Shown piece by piece: positions 10,014-20,553 of a DNA stretch of 64,000 nucleotides; positions within the stretch are counted from its first letter, which is position 1; the number at the start of each line of letters is the position of its first letter. The position numbers and the translations under genes are program-made. Below the pieces are notes generated by a model. The model was not told where the DNA came from. It saw only the letters and a list, made by a program, of their open reading frames with translations, and ran no database searches. This stretch comes from Leucogyrophana mollusca (taxonomy: Eukaryota; Basidiomycota; Agaricomycetes; Boletales). The stretch lies in assembly GCA_021014945.1 (NCBI GenBank), contig MU266439.1, positions 24,737 through 88,736 on the forward strand, in the 5' to 3' direction.

Positions 10014-11252
10014 ATGCTTGCCCCTTTGCCTCCAGAGATCTGGATACACATAATCCGTCTGGCGACGCTTCCTGCGTCAGATCTCGGCGTAGCCCACGCT
10101 TATCGACCATTCCGCACCTCTCATGATGCTATAGACAGATCCTCTTTACAGACCAAACGTACGGTTGTGCAGGTCTGTCGCCTTTGGCGAGCACTTGCCA
10201 CCCCCATGCTTTATGAAGACATCGACGTCAGACACAACCCGCGTACCCTCAGGGGGATCATAGATACAGGAGACCCTGAACAACCTGGCTACGGACGATG
10301 GGTCCGCCGTCTAGAGCTACCCTACACACACACCGAGACGGCCACCCATAACAGCACTTCTGGTGTCCTTGAAGTTCTCAAATCCTGTCACGGGCTAGAG
10401 ACATTGATAAGGCCATTTTCGAGGGCGCCACTAGGAAGTATCCGCTACGAATTCAGCGCAGATATCGTCCCAATGCCATCCCTCAAACGTCTAGAGTGGT
10501 GGCACCACAACGACGCCGCACGCACTGGCGGTGTCAACTCCCTAGTAGACGTCTTGCCTCACACTCCAAATCTGCAATACCTTGCTGTTGGAGGAGAGTG
10601 GTGGATGAGTTCTGGAAAACCTGGTGCCGCCCCCCTGGAGCTACCGGCTTTAACAACCCTCCGTCTATGGCGGCTCAACCCTTTTTTCCTTTGGTTGATA
10701 TGTCGATGGAGCCTACCCTCGCTCACTCATGTCATCGTCGACTTCCCTACAGAGTATGGGGCATTGGGAGGCTTTTGGGAGGTTTACGGTCCTCATCTCA
10801 CCACCTTAGAGCTTGGGAAGAACGTCGCTTTCCTGTTGGACGATCAAATCACCTCCTTTCTCCGTGCATGTCCCAACCTGACAACTCTCAACTACGTCAT
10901 TCACTTCACTAGGTATCCTCATATTACCGCCAGTCATCCTCTGCGTTGTATTGGCATCCACTCCGCTCCGTGCGCTATGCTGGATGATCGAAGCAGTGAT
11001 GCTTACTGGGATCATCTCAACGGTCACTTCGATTTCATCTCGTGTCCTCTATTACCTGAGCTCAGAAAAGTGGTTTTGTATGGGGATTGGCAATGGATTT
11101 GTGAAGAAGCCCGCTTCAAGGCTTTCCGCAGGGCGTTGCCTCGTCAAGTTTCCGTCATCACGGCCGGAGATATTCATCATAGCGTGGCCCTCAGCCCTCC
11201 GGGTGATATTTTTGGTGCGTGGGATGTTGCATCTCGGAGAAGACACTTCTGA
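10014..11252 (+). CDS. F-box-like protein (LPPEIW type), 412 aa
   Basis: A single-exon gene. The start is the ATG of MLAPLPPEIWIHIIRLATLP, an F-box-like motif at residues 2-22, followed by QVCRLWRALATPMLYEDIDV, the second half of the fold typical of basidiomycete F-box families. The rest is a repetitive, leucine-containing scaffold (LVDVLPHTPNLQYLAVGG, LEGLN-like segments, FLRACPNLTTLNYVI) that probably forms irregular leucine-rich repeats for substrate binding. F-box proteins recruit targets to SCF ubiquitin ligases; the target here cannot be told. The frame is open upstream of 10014 but without another ATG. Confidence 0.8.
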   Translation: MLAPLPPEIWIHIIRLATLPASDLGVAHAYRPFRTSHDAIDRSSLQTKRTVVQVCRLWRALATPMLYEDIDVRHNPRTLRGIIDTGDPEQPGYGRWVRRLELPYTHTETATHNSTSGVLEVLKSCHGLETLIRPFSRAPLGSIRYEFSADIVPMPSLKRLEWWHHNDAARTGGVNSLVDVLPHTPNLQYLAVGGEWWMSSGKPGAAPLELPALTTLRLWRLNPFFLWLICRWSLPSLTHVIVDFPTEYGALGGFWEVYGPHLTTLELGKNVAFLLDDQITSFLRACPNLTTLNYVIHFTRYPHITASHPLRCIGIHSAPCAMLDDRSSDAYWDHLNGHFDFISCPLLPELRKVVLYGDWQWICEEARFKAFRRALPRQVSVITAGDIHHSVALSPPGDIFGAWDVASRRRHF

Positions 11253-11590
11253 CAGCCTTCTGTAGTGGGAGGTTAGATATTTTCTTTCCCCGTTCAATGG
11301 TAACAAAACCAGTGTTCTTCCCGGTGAGATATTTAGTCATGCATAGAGTTTCGCGATACGTTTTGCGGACGTTGACTATACTCCTACACCTATAACTGCT
11401 AGTTTGTGTAGCTTGACTCTCAGCGCTGAATATTCTACCTATAATTCACTGTCTCTGTTCTCTTCCACGGGCCTACCGCGGCTTAGCTTTCACCCGCAGC
11501 TTTCGACACGGGTGCCTATGCCGAATCCGCACGCTTTATTACAGGTAAGGTTTAGGGGCCGCTTGTGAGGGGGAACGTTATTCGCTCTGA

Positions 11591-11597
11591 TATAAAA
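11591..11597 (+). promoter_or_regulatory. TATA box of the FAD monooxygenase gene
   Basis: TATAAAA in GATATAAAAGCAGG. It lies only 17 bp before the ATG at 11608 but 53 bp before the next in-frame ATG at 11644, which favours the second as the real start. Confidence 0.5.
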
Positions 11598-11643
11598 GCA
11601 GGTGTGAATGGCGATCAATCGCCAATACTGCCAGAGGCACGAC

Positions 11644-13321
11644 ATGCCATTCAGCAAGGATTTCCGTGTGGCCATCATCGGTGGAGGGATGTGCGGACTC
11701 GCCTGTGCGGTAGCATTGTCGCGGGCGGGGATCCAGGTTGATATTTATGAATCCGCAGTGCGTGCAGGCTCTTCATTGCACGTTACGGGTTGTCCTGGTT
11801 TGATAATGTGACTACCAGTCGAAATTCGGCGAAGTGGGAGCAGGTGTAGGGCTTGGTGAGCTATGCTACTCAGGTCCCATTTCACGTCAACAGAGGTAAC
11901 TTTTACAGGTCCAAATGCTCTACGAGCGTTAGATGCTCTTGGTCTGATGGAAGCGATAATGACCAAAGCGGATCAGTCTACTCCAACCCTCCGATCATTC
12001 CGATTTTTGTCGGAACTTCCTGGACACGAAACCATATACGATGTAAGCATCTTGGCTCTTCTTCTCTGCGACAAGAGTGCTGATTCAATACAACCTCAGT
12101 ACCCTGCATCTGAGAGAGACGTTGGACTTGGGATTCATAGGCAAGTGTTCAAAACACAATCAAACCTATTGTGTACTTCATACTCCACAGGGCGGCATTC
12201 CTCGACGCTCTTGTCGGACTCATAGACCCCCAGACAACACATTTTAACGCGCGATGCACAGCCATCACGCCGCCGTCTGTGTCTGGTTCCTCCCGTTCAG
12301 TCATAAGCTTCTCGGACGGGACCACCGCAGAGGCCGATGTTATTATCGGAGCTGATGGAATAAGGAGTGTTGTCCGCGATGCTGTTATAGAAGGCTCGGG
12401 GTTGAAGCGCCTGGCTTTCACCAACACCGTCGCTTATCGTGCGCTGCTTCCCAATGAAAGCGTCAAGCTTTCAGGGGTAAAAACAGACTTATCCGAGCGG
12501 CCGGCGTGTTTTGTAGGTGTAAACAAGGTTTAAGAGCGCTCGCTGCTGAAAGCTTTCTCTTACTGATTAAATTGTTCCAGCACATCATCACATTCCCTAT
12601 CCGAAACGGGCAAACTGTGAACAGTTTTCCTGATATTCTCCCCGAACCACAAGTTAACGGCAACTTTAGATCAATGTTGTTGTATTTTGTACAGACCGCT
12701 CCCTCCCTGTGGGTTCAGTCGAGGTACCGCGGGACAAGTGGGTAGTGCCTGCTACAGAACAAGAGATCCTCGATGTATACAACGACTCGGGACCGGATGT
12801 CAAAACCCTCCTATCCTTGATCCAGAAACCAAGCAAGTGGTCCATCCACTGCGTAAGCCCTCCGTTGGAGACCTATACCAAAGGAAACGTGGTTTTGGTT
12901 GGCGACGCTGCTCATGGGATGTGTCCACATCTTGGTGCCGGAGTTGGACAAGGTTTCGAGGATGTGCTCGTCATTTGCCAGCTTTTGTCCCACCCTGACA
13001 CGAACCTCACCAACATCCAGGTTTTTATCTAATCTTCTGCGTTATTGTGGATGCTCATCTGATGCGAAAACGTCTCTGGCCAATTAGAGCGTACTTCAAG
13101 CTTATGATGCTGTTCGACGACCTCGTGCAAATATGATACTCGAGAGAAGCACTTGGGCAGGGGAGCTCTATGAATCTTTGCAAGAAGGCGATAGCAGCTC
13201 CGTTATTGAGCAACTGCGCACAGAGCTCGTTGATTTATGGGACCCCGTTTGGCATCATGACATACAAGCAGACATCGGTATTGCCGTGCAACAGCTGAAA
13301 GAAGAGGGTGCTTTCAAGTGA
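11644..13321 (+). CDS. FAD-dependent monooxygenase, salicylate-hydroxylase-like
   Basis: A group A flavoprotein hydroxylase that would add oxygen to an aromatic substrate using NAD(P)H. Exons show the three signatures in order: the Rossmann motif RVAIIGGGMCGLACAVALSR near residue 10, the DG motif VIIGADGIRSVVRD, and the GD motif VVLVGDAAHGMCPHLGAGVG followed by QGFED. The exon INVVVFCTDRSLPVGSVEVP joins the preceding PIRNGQT over a GT-AG intron with no frameshift. At least six short introns are present. The C-terminus ends QLKEEGAFK. An alternative ATG lies at 11608. No other aromatic-degradation or secondary-metabolism gene is adjacent, so this looks like a lone enzyme. The substrate cannot be read from sequence. 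Confidence 0.9.
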
Positions 13322-13514
13322 CAACCTGCTGAAGCGAAGCGGAGGGGTTAAACCGAGGATCAGAGTCTTACGCGGGCTTCAGCTACACAACAGATATGTA
13401 TCCCCCACATTTCACTGTCCTAGAAAACAATTACACTGCTGAGCGGATAGAAGAGACGCCAGGGGCAACGCTCACCTACTCTGTGCAATGCGCTCTCGCG
13501 GCAGCAAAATCCCA

Positions 13515-14010
13515 TTAGAGCAACCCCCCCACCAACGACGAACCGGGCGAGCTCTCTGCGCTGGACACGCCACCTAGACCCTCCGCATTCGGCGAGGCAG
13601 GCAGATTGCTGATGCCCGACACGCCCAGAAGGCTCCCAGCTTTCGATGGCGCAGACAAACTGGGTAGACTTGTGAGGTCGGATATTCCAGGTAGGTCCAA
13701 ACCTTCGTCGTCCGTTACCGCTTTCAGCGGGTTACCGACCATGTCGAAAGGGTGTGACAAAGTACCCGGATTAAACGTGTCAGAACCGGCAGGTGGGAGG
13801 TGCTCGATTGATCGACGCTCATTTTCGGGTCGGGGATCAATGAGGCCCTAAGCTCCAATTAGGTACGCGAGGTCTCTGAGGTGATGCAGGGGGATAAGAA
13901 TGCAAACGTACGTTTTTTAAATGGAGGGGACGTGCGAGAACATAAGTCGAGGGTAAGGACATGGCCAAGGCGACCACGACGAAGCCAACAAGTGATAGGT
14001 TGAAAGACAT
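13515..14010 (-). CDS. Small secreted protein, 143 aa, cysteine-free
   Basis: Two exons, 14010-13912 and 13847-13515, are split by a 64-nt GT-AG intron directly after the signal-peptide exon. The N-terminus MSFNLSLVGFVVVALAMSLP is a classic signal peptide, cleavable near residue 27 (YVLA/RPLHLKN). The mature chain starts acidic and polar, with a dibasic RR in RPENERRSIEH, a possible Kex2 site. It then becomes rich in Ser, Leu, Gly and Pro (LTSLPSLSAPSKAGSLLGVS) and ends SSLVGGLL. There is no cysteine, so it is not a hydrophobin or a typical disulfide-rich effector. No family recognised. A TATTATA-like sequence lies about 70 bp upstream of the start. Confidence 0.7.
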
Positions 14011-14286
14011 TATAGTAATGTGAAACGAGTGTTTATGCAGCTTTCGAACCGGTCGGAAGTGCAAGTAAGGTATCGTATAATAATGGGAAGTGGGAGATGG
14101 TGGCACACGGGGGACAAGACGGAATGTAATTATATTTCAACGCAGACGCGTCAGGATCACGTGCATTTACTTTTAGGTCAGAGGACGAATGAGTGGGGGC
14201 TACATTTGCTAAAGAAAAGATACAGAACGACAACAGCAACAGTACAGCATACTTGAGAACATATCGAGGACCTTTTTGTACGCCTT

Positions 14287-15758
14287 TCAAACTAAAGGCG
14301 TCTCTTTCCAATCACCATCAAGTAATCGTATGCCTCGGCGAGCCAGACGTCTTCTCCAGTCCCGCATCTCACCTTGGACACCAGCCTCTTGCGCACGGTT
14401 GGTCATCCCACGCCTGAGCCAACGGACATCCCTCGTACGTACGACTTTGAGCGAGGGTAGTTGAGGAAGTAATTTCTCCAACGTCCTCCAGAAGTCACCA
14501 CTTGGCCTTGGGATAGACAGTATTTCCAGTGGCAGAGAATGGGAAGGGGAAGAGTCCCCGGCCGGCAGCAAAAGTACCGGAAGAGGATACTCTAAGGAAA
14601 GGTGCCGGAGGCTCGGGGACGTATGCAAAATAGTGGGCGGAGAAGGTCGAAGGCGAGTAGGCCACGATTTAGGGGTGAAGAAGAGGAGAGAGAGCAGGGA
14701 CGATCCATGGCAGTCAAGAAATCGTGACACGAGCGATGCAGGATATGGTAGATCGTCGTAAGGGGTGATGATCAGTTTTCGCAAGGAGGGGAGCGGGGTG
14801 TCAAGGAGTGCGAACATGAGCGATGACGACGGCATTGATAGAAGGGTGAGAGTGTGAAGCCGTCGAAGATCTAATTTTGCGGTTTGAAGGGGAAGATGGG
14901 CACCTTCTGGGGGATCCGGAAACTCAATATCAACTGAGTCAAGGCCTACTCCAATAACCTCTAGTCGTTCTAGAGAACTGCACGTTGCCAAGAGCTGCAC
15001 AACCGGATCCTCTGCGGTTGCGAACTGGGAGGTGAAAGAAGGTTCATAATTGAGCCCTTCTAAAACACGCAGGTTGGAGTTTTCGCTTCTATTCGTCAAT
15101 GATGCCAGTGCACGGCGGCTCAAACAAAGCCCGGGACACAATGACAGCCTCGCCAGAAACGGCAGGAGAGGGAATAGTTGTGTCAAAAGTGAGTCAAGGT
15201 TGAACGCTTCGTGGCACCCCAGAGTGGAAGGCAGCCGCGTTAGATCAAGGGCTTGTACCCAGCGACCTGGTGCAGAGTAAGGTATTCGACGAATAGAATC
15301 CCACTTCTGGTCTGCGGAGCGCAAGAGCGAGGTGAATTTGTCGAGTGAGTGCGTTGTACGAATTTGTACATGAGAGTAGAAGAGCGGCATTGCGACTTCC
15401 TGCAAGACAGGTAGGAGTTAGCGGGCGGAAAGGCGAACAAGGATGAGGGGAAGAAGGACTCGAGACCAGCCCAGGAAAGGTGTGAAATGTAGGCATGTTC
15501 GTAGATCGGAAAGGCCGGGCAAAGGATTCTAACACTCGCCTTGAAACATTTGCAAACCAGAAGCAGTGATGGCCATGAGCGGAAGGTTTGGGTGCTGCTG
15601 AGCGATATATCTGCGGTCAGAACTTGAGCAAATATCTTCGACCATACCTCCGCTGGCAGAGGTTTAAGGCGAGGTCGGTGGGGAAGAAGAGGAAGCAGGA
15701 GCAGACGTCCCGAGTATCGAGCAAATGGTCTCGGGCAGAGAATTATCTCGGTGCTCAT
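14287..15758 (-). CDS. F-box-like protein with leucine-rich region, about 443 aa
   Basis: Exons 15758-15540 and 15399-14287. The F-box-like segment LKPLPAEVWSKIFAQVL lies near residue 35 and continues as SLLLVCKCFK/EVAMPLFYSHVQI, where the slash marks the intron. That intron begins GCGAGT after AAG and ends TTGCAG, so it is GC-AG; joining at any GT nearby breaks the frame or the conserved motif. The remainder has many leucine-rich segments (LLTQLFPLLPFLARLSLCPG, LRKLIITPYDDLPYP, PSLRHLSLEYPLPVLL). The start at 15758 is the first ATG in a frame that is open further upstream. Role inferred: SCF substrate receptor with unknown target. Confidence 0.78.
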
Positions 15759-16145
15759 ACGGTAAAGTCGTTCGTGGGTCACTACAAACTTGGGGTAAGA
15801 CACGTTAAGACGCTGCTGCTTTCGCCTTGCTCTTTATTATCGTGATCCCGTACGTACCGATGGCACAAGTGTCTTTGGGTTTGACGAATGTCGGTCATGG
15901 GACACGGGATCGCTCGAGCTGCTAGTACATAAATAGCGCAGTCCTCCTCATGTATCATGGTGTGGAGACTCGTAAAAGCCCATAGCGCCAATATAGGTCA
16001 GATAAATTACTAGAGATCAGGCCTTCAGGAACCTTGTCATTCCGTCGTCGGATGGCAATCCCGAACACACAAACGCCAGAACTTGAAATGTGGCCTGTAG
16101 ATCAGGCGACTTGGGGTAACTCATTGCAATGAGTACATGCAGGTT
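15759..16145. other. Intergenic: F-box promoter and WBP11 3' region
   Basis: About 390 bp with no ORF I would support. Confidence 0.5.
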
Positions 16146-17930
16146 TCAAGCTTTCCCAGACCCTATTATGTCCCCCATCTCCTCCATAAACTTCTGATAG
16201 TCATCCTTCCCCTTGACTGCTAAAGATTCTCCGCCCTTGCGAGAACTGTTGGTGCCTGGTGCGATGGGATGATGTGTGGCAGGGACGGGACCAAACTGAT
16301 CCTTCAAGGCACTAACGAGATCGGGCCTTGAAGAACTAACTACTGGTTCCGTCGTTTCGGACCCTACACCGAAAGATGGCGCGGCATTGACACTGGGAGA
16401 TGCTGCGGGTGCACCAGCTTTCTTTCGCTTTAGGGATGCAGGGACGAACGCCGTAGCTTCTTTCTTCAGGTCTCGTAACTGTGGCGCGGCAGATACCGTG
16501 GCCGCTGTACTATGACCATTGCTTGATGAGGTGGATGGACCGCCCACTGGTTTAGGAGGAAGAGATGGGTGACCAGTTGGCATGCGATTTAGACGTTGTG
16601 CTTGGTACGTTTGGTGAGGCACGGACGACAAGGGATCTTGCATAGCCGAAGCAGACTGTGTGCGAGGGAAGAATCCTGGAGGCGGAGGGGGCAGTGGATG
16701 TTGCATAAATGCAGAAGATGGCGGGAGAGAAGGAAAGCCCGGAGGGGGACCGGGTGGAGGGAAAGGAAGGTTTCCAAACCCAGAGGGTGGTAGAGGCCTA
16801 GTCGGAAAGCCTGGAGGCGGTGGCGGCAAGCTGCTCGAGAACTCGGGCCTTGGAGGAAGAGGAATACCTTGCGCTGGAAAGCCGGGTGGGGGAGGTAGAT
16901 GAGCGCTCAGCGATGGGTGGGGTGGGAGCGATGGAAATCCGTTTGGTGGGAAAGGAGGTAGTACATGATGTTCTGATACTTTAACATTAGCGAACACGAA
17001 ACAAGAAGGAAAGAATCGACAGAGACGCACGTTCGATAGCATTCGGCGATGGACCTTCTGGCATGGGAATGTCGTCGTCGCTGTCATTTTCAGAATCACC
17101 ACCATTCACACCCTCTGGGGGTGGTCCTTCAGGCATAGCGACGTCATCGTCAGTATCTAATGAGGTGTAAGTATTCTAGATGCATAAGGCAGCTATAGCT
17201 TCTTTACCATTACCGCTATCATCTTCACTAGCTACCTCGTCAGGTCGAAGCGCTATAAGGACACAGTGAGTAAGGTTGCGAATCAAAGCTCTCAGAAACA
17301 TGAGCTGACGTCTCTCCATGTAAGGCATCCCAGGAGGAGCGACACCGTAGGGATTCATGACAGGGTCATAGTAGACGCTTCGCTCAGGGTGTCGAGGCAG
17401 ACCATGCTTGTTGAACAGGTTCCTTTTCGGCGGAGGAGGTGGCGGTTCCTTTTCATCCTCGTCCTTTTCTTGTCTCCTTGCTTTATAAACGAGTTTGCGC
17501 TGTTCTGGGTGTTCCTTGACATATTCCTCTTTCTTTGCCATTATCTTGGCGAGCTCTGCCTTTAGGTCTGTGAGGCGTGCCTTGTCCGGGACAGACAGCT
17601 CGGAAGCTCCTTCCAGTTTAGCAATATCATCCTCGAGCTCTGTGGTTTCGAGACATCAGAGGACGACTGAGCGTGATCTACGAGACCTACCTCTTGTGTC
17701 CTTCTTTACGAGGGCAAAGTCGCGAGCTTTGGACCTGTCGGTTTTGTTCTACTGCATTCAAGGTCGTTATGATTGTTCCCCCATCAGCCCAGCCCAACGA
17801 TCGACTCGCCTTCTTGAGCTCTTTCTTTCGTTGAGCCTTTCCTGCAAAATGGTTCAAATTTGATTATAGGATTATCCTTGTTTTACTTACTAAACGCATC
17901 TGCCGGGTTGAGATTCTTTCCCTTTGCCAT
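16146..17930 (-). CDS. WBP11: WW-domain-binding protein 11 (splicing-associated)
   Basis: WBP11 is a nuclear, spliceosome-associated protein whose proline motifs bind WW domains. The start MAKGKNLNPADAF at 17930 and the following RKAQRKKELKK make the conserved, highly basic Wbp11 N-terminal domain. It continues through LEDDIAKLEGASELSVPDKA, YVKEHPEQRKLVYKARR and HPERSVYYDPVMNPYG. The second half is a long proline-rich tract with repeated PPGFP units (FPPPPGFP, PPGPPPGFPSLPP), the expected WW ligand. The C-terminus YQKFMEEMGDIIGSGKA is also conserved in the family. At least five short introns occur. It lies head to head with the RING gene, 228 bp apart. Confidence 0.93.
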
Positions 17931-18158
17931 TGCAGCAAGGAACAAACGTTGACAGTATGAAACTAAAGCTGGGTAGTGACCAATACCGGGGCCGCGCACG
18001 TGGTTGCATAGGGAGTCATAGGTTACGGCTCTTCTCCCTAGCTTTTGGACTTTACCATCGTGGTGGTCTGCTTCCCACTGGCAGGGAAGCTCCCCACTGA
18101 GGTCCTCATTATACTTCTGGAATTTGTTGTAGCGATTCTCGCCGCCAATACTCTACGT
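17931..18158. promoter_or_regulatory. Shared promoter region between WBP11 and the RNF10-like gene
   Basis: A 228-bp gap separates the two divergent start codons, so both promoters must overlap or lie back to back. No TATA box is obvious. Confidence 0.5.
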
Positions 18159-20266
18159 ATGACCTCTCAGATGGCAAGCACGCCGAGTGGGACAGTGACA
18201 CCCAAACGACCTGCAAAGATGGCTTCTTCTCAGTCCTTGAACCATCTTTTGAACTTTACTCTACCACCTAGGCAGACACAGCCCATGAGTCTGCCAAGAA
18301 GGAGCAGGAAAACTGGAAGTCAACCCGTGTGGAACAAGGAAAGTATGTGCGGACATGGAGCTATCACCCATATCTCCCGCTAATCTCAGCTCTAGGATTT
18401 GTGAACGCACAGTACCGTTTCGTCATGAATCCCACCGGGGATTACACTGTGCACTTTGCCGATCCTGACATGTGCGCTCATTTCTCCACCTTGTCCTGAT
18501 CAAGACCCTATCTGAGCCCCACACGCAGCTTCTTCCAATGGCAGGATATCTTGCAGGTCCTGATACCTCGTTTATCTGCTTTTGCATCTGCTGCTTCTGG
18601 TGGCGAGCACTTATCTCAAGAAGAAGGAATGACCACCTGCCCCATCTGCCTTTCCCCTCCAACGGCTCCTCGCATGACCAAGTGTGGACATGTTAGTGCT
18701 GCCCCCATCGTTGGATCACCCGTACTCATCCTTCCTTAGGTTTTTTGTTTCCCTTGCATCCTTCATTATCTGACCACGTCCAACAACCTGAAGTGGGCTC
18801 GTTGCCCAATTTGCTTCGACTCTGTTAACGAGAAGCAGCTCAAGAGTGTTAAATGGTATGATGGACCGAGCTATCCCGACCTCGATCAGGAGCCTCCAGT
18901 GTCAGAGCGATCTTCAAGTTCTACTACTGCATTTGATTCGGGACAAGATTCTGTTCCTCGTGCCGGGGCACTAATGCGCATGCGCCTCATGCAGCGGCCT
19001 CAGATCACCACACTCGCTCTACCTCGCTCCCGTACTTGGCCATCAGATCTCGTCCCTCCACATCAAGCTCCCTTTTATTTCCTCCCCGACGTCTACCATT
19101 ACGCCAAGTTTATGCTCGCTACCCCTGATTACATGATCGCGGATTTGTCGAAGGATTTGGACGATCTCGCTCTTGAACGCCGCATGATGGTCAGCATGCG
19201 TGACGAGCTGAGTATATCTTTTATCGACACAGCCGAGCAAAAGGTGCAACAGCAGATTGCCAAGGCAGCTGCTTTGGAGTCTCCTCTGCTGAAGGAGGCT
19301 ATTGACAAGGCTCATCGCGACCAGGGTGATATCGAGCGTCGCTTCTCATTGATGGACGGCCGCAAGAAGGACGAGGAAACTCCAGTCTCGCCGCTATCGG
19401 ACGTTCCCGATGCCTTCCTAGCCACGCAACGCAACGCAGGCTTCACTCCACACTCGATACCCGCCAAGCCAAAACCAACGTACACGGCACCTCCCGCAAC
19501 ACCTCAGGCGAACCTAATTTCTACGCGTAATCAGCGACAGCGTCGCAATGTTAATCCACCCCCACCATCTACTCAGACTTACTACTACTACCAAGTCGCG
19601 TCAGGGCTTCCTATCTTCCTGCACCCGCTAGATATCAAGATCCTCTTTTCCCATTATAACAGCTACGCATCATTTCCCGACACGATCACTATCCGCATCG
19701 ATTCCGCTGCCGAAGGCACTGTTAACGATGACCTTCGCAAACGCTGCAAGTATCTTGCCCACATGCCGGAAGGCGCGGATGTCGTGTTCATTGAAGCTGA
19801 TCTCGGGGATGTCGTTGGCCAAGAAGGCCTCAAGAACTTCGAGGGTGCCCTCAAGCTGAGAAAAGCTCGAAGGAAAGAGAAGGGCAAAAAAGACGATCGT
19901 GCTCGTGCTCGGGCCGAGGAACGGGAGCGAGAGAAAGTTGTTGCTCCCTGGTATAATAATGCAGGTCCGGTCACCATCGTTGACACGACTACTCCTTCGG
20001 TGGAGGTAGATGAGATACCGGACCCACCTCCGCCGGCGCCTACTGGTGCGTGGGGATCCAGAAGTTTTGCGTCTGCGTTGCACTCTACACCAACGACCAG
20101 GCGGCCAGCCTCAGCTCATCGGCTTACTCCCGAAGTAGAGGATGAATGGGACATGGATGCCGCGTGGCACGAGTTGGAGCAGCGGGGCACTGGCGGCAAT
20201 AGCAGAAAGAAGAGGAACAACAGACTGGTAGTCCTCGGCGGGGGAGCGGGGGGACGCAGACGCTAG
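18159..20266 (+). CDS. RING E3 ubiquitin ligase, RNF10/Mag2 family
   Basis: RNF10 and yeast Mag2 are cytosolic E3 ligases that ubiquitylate small-subunit ribosomal proteins on stalled initiation complexes. The N-terminal exon is basic and Ser/Pro-rich (TPSGTVTPKRPAK). The conserved RFVNAQYRFVMNPTGDY and FFQWQDILQVLIPR lead into a C3HC4 RING: CPICLSPPTAPRMTKCGHVF then CFPCILHY and RCPICF, split by one intron after CGH. Downstream come YYYYQVASGLPIFLHPLDIK, diagnostic for this family, and a basic coiled region (KARRKEKGKKDDRARARAEE). The tail is GGGAGGRRR. The ATG at 18159 or the next at 18171 may be used. All eight RING ligands are present. Confidence 0.9.
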
Positions 20267-20350
20267 AGTAGACGGACCCAGGTTTCGGTACGAAAGCTTT
20301 CACCTTCATCATCTCATCGACAGCCCTGTAGCAACAGTACACTTACATGA

Positions 20351-20368
20351 ATATATATATATATATAT
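20351..20368. repeat. (AT)9 microsatellite
   Basis: An 18-bp pure AT run in the tail-to-tail gap between the RING ligase gene and the sphingomyelinase-like gene; part of the 3' region of one or both. Confidence 0.9.
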
Positions 20369-20553
20369 GTGTATCACCTCACTGTCATGCCTGGCTTGTC
20401 AATGGTCTGACTGGTTGTGGATGCCAAGAATAAAATGGATATATTGAAACGTTGGTTCCCTAAAATCATACCAAAAAAATGTAGATAAGAAGGTATGCCT
20501 TTACGGCAGGGGGGTAAATGGCGCGCAGCAACCGTCTTAGTGCACTAGACAAT

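Noticed and set aside
11608..11643. First ATG of the monooxygenase as start
   Set aside because: Only 17 bp separate it from the TATA box; the second ATG at 11644 is better spaced and sits directly before the Rossmann motif. Kept as an alternative.
12535..12700. Apparent frameshift in the FAD monooxygenase
   Set aside because: A GT-AG intron after PIRNGQT joins in phase to INVVVFCTD, so the gene is intact.
20351..20368. AT run as a regulatory element
   Set aside because: It is a simple dinucleotide repeat in a tail-to-tail gap; nothing suggests more.
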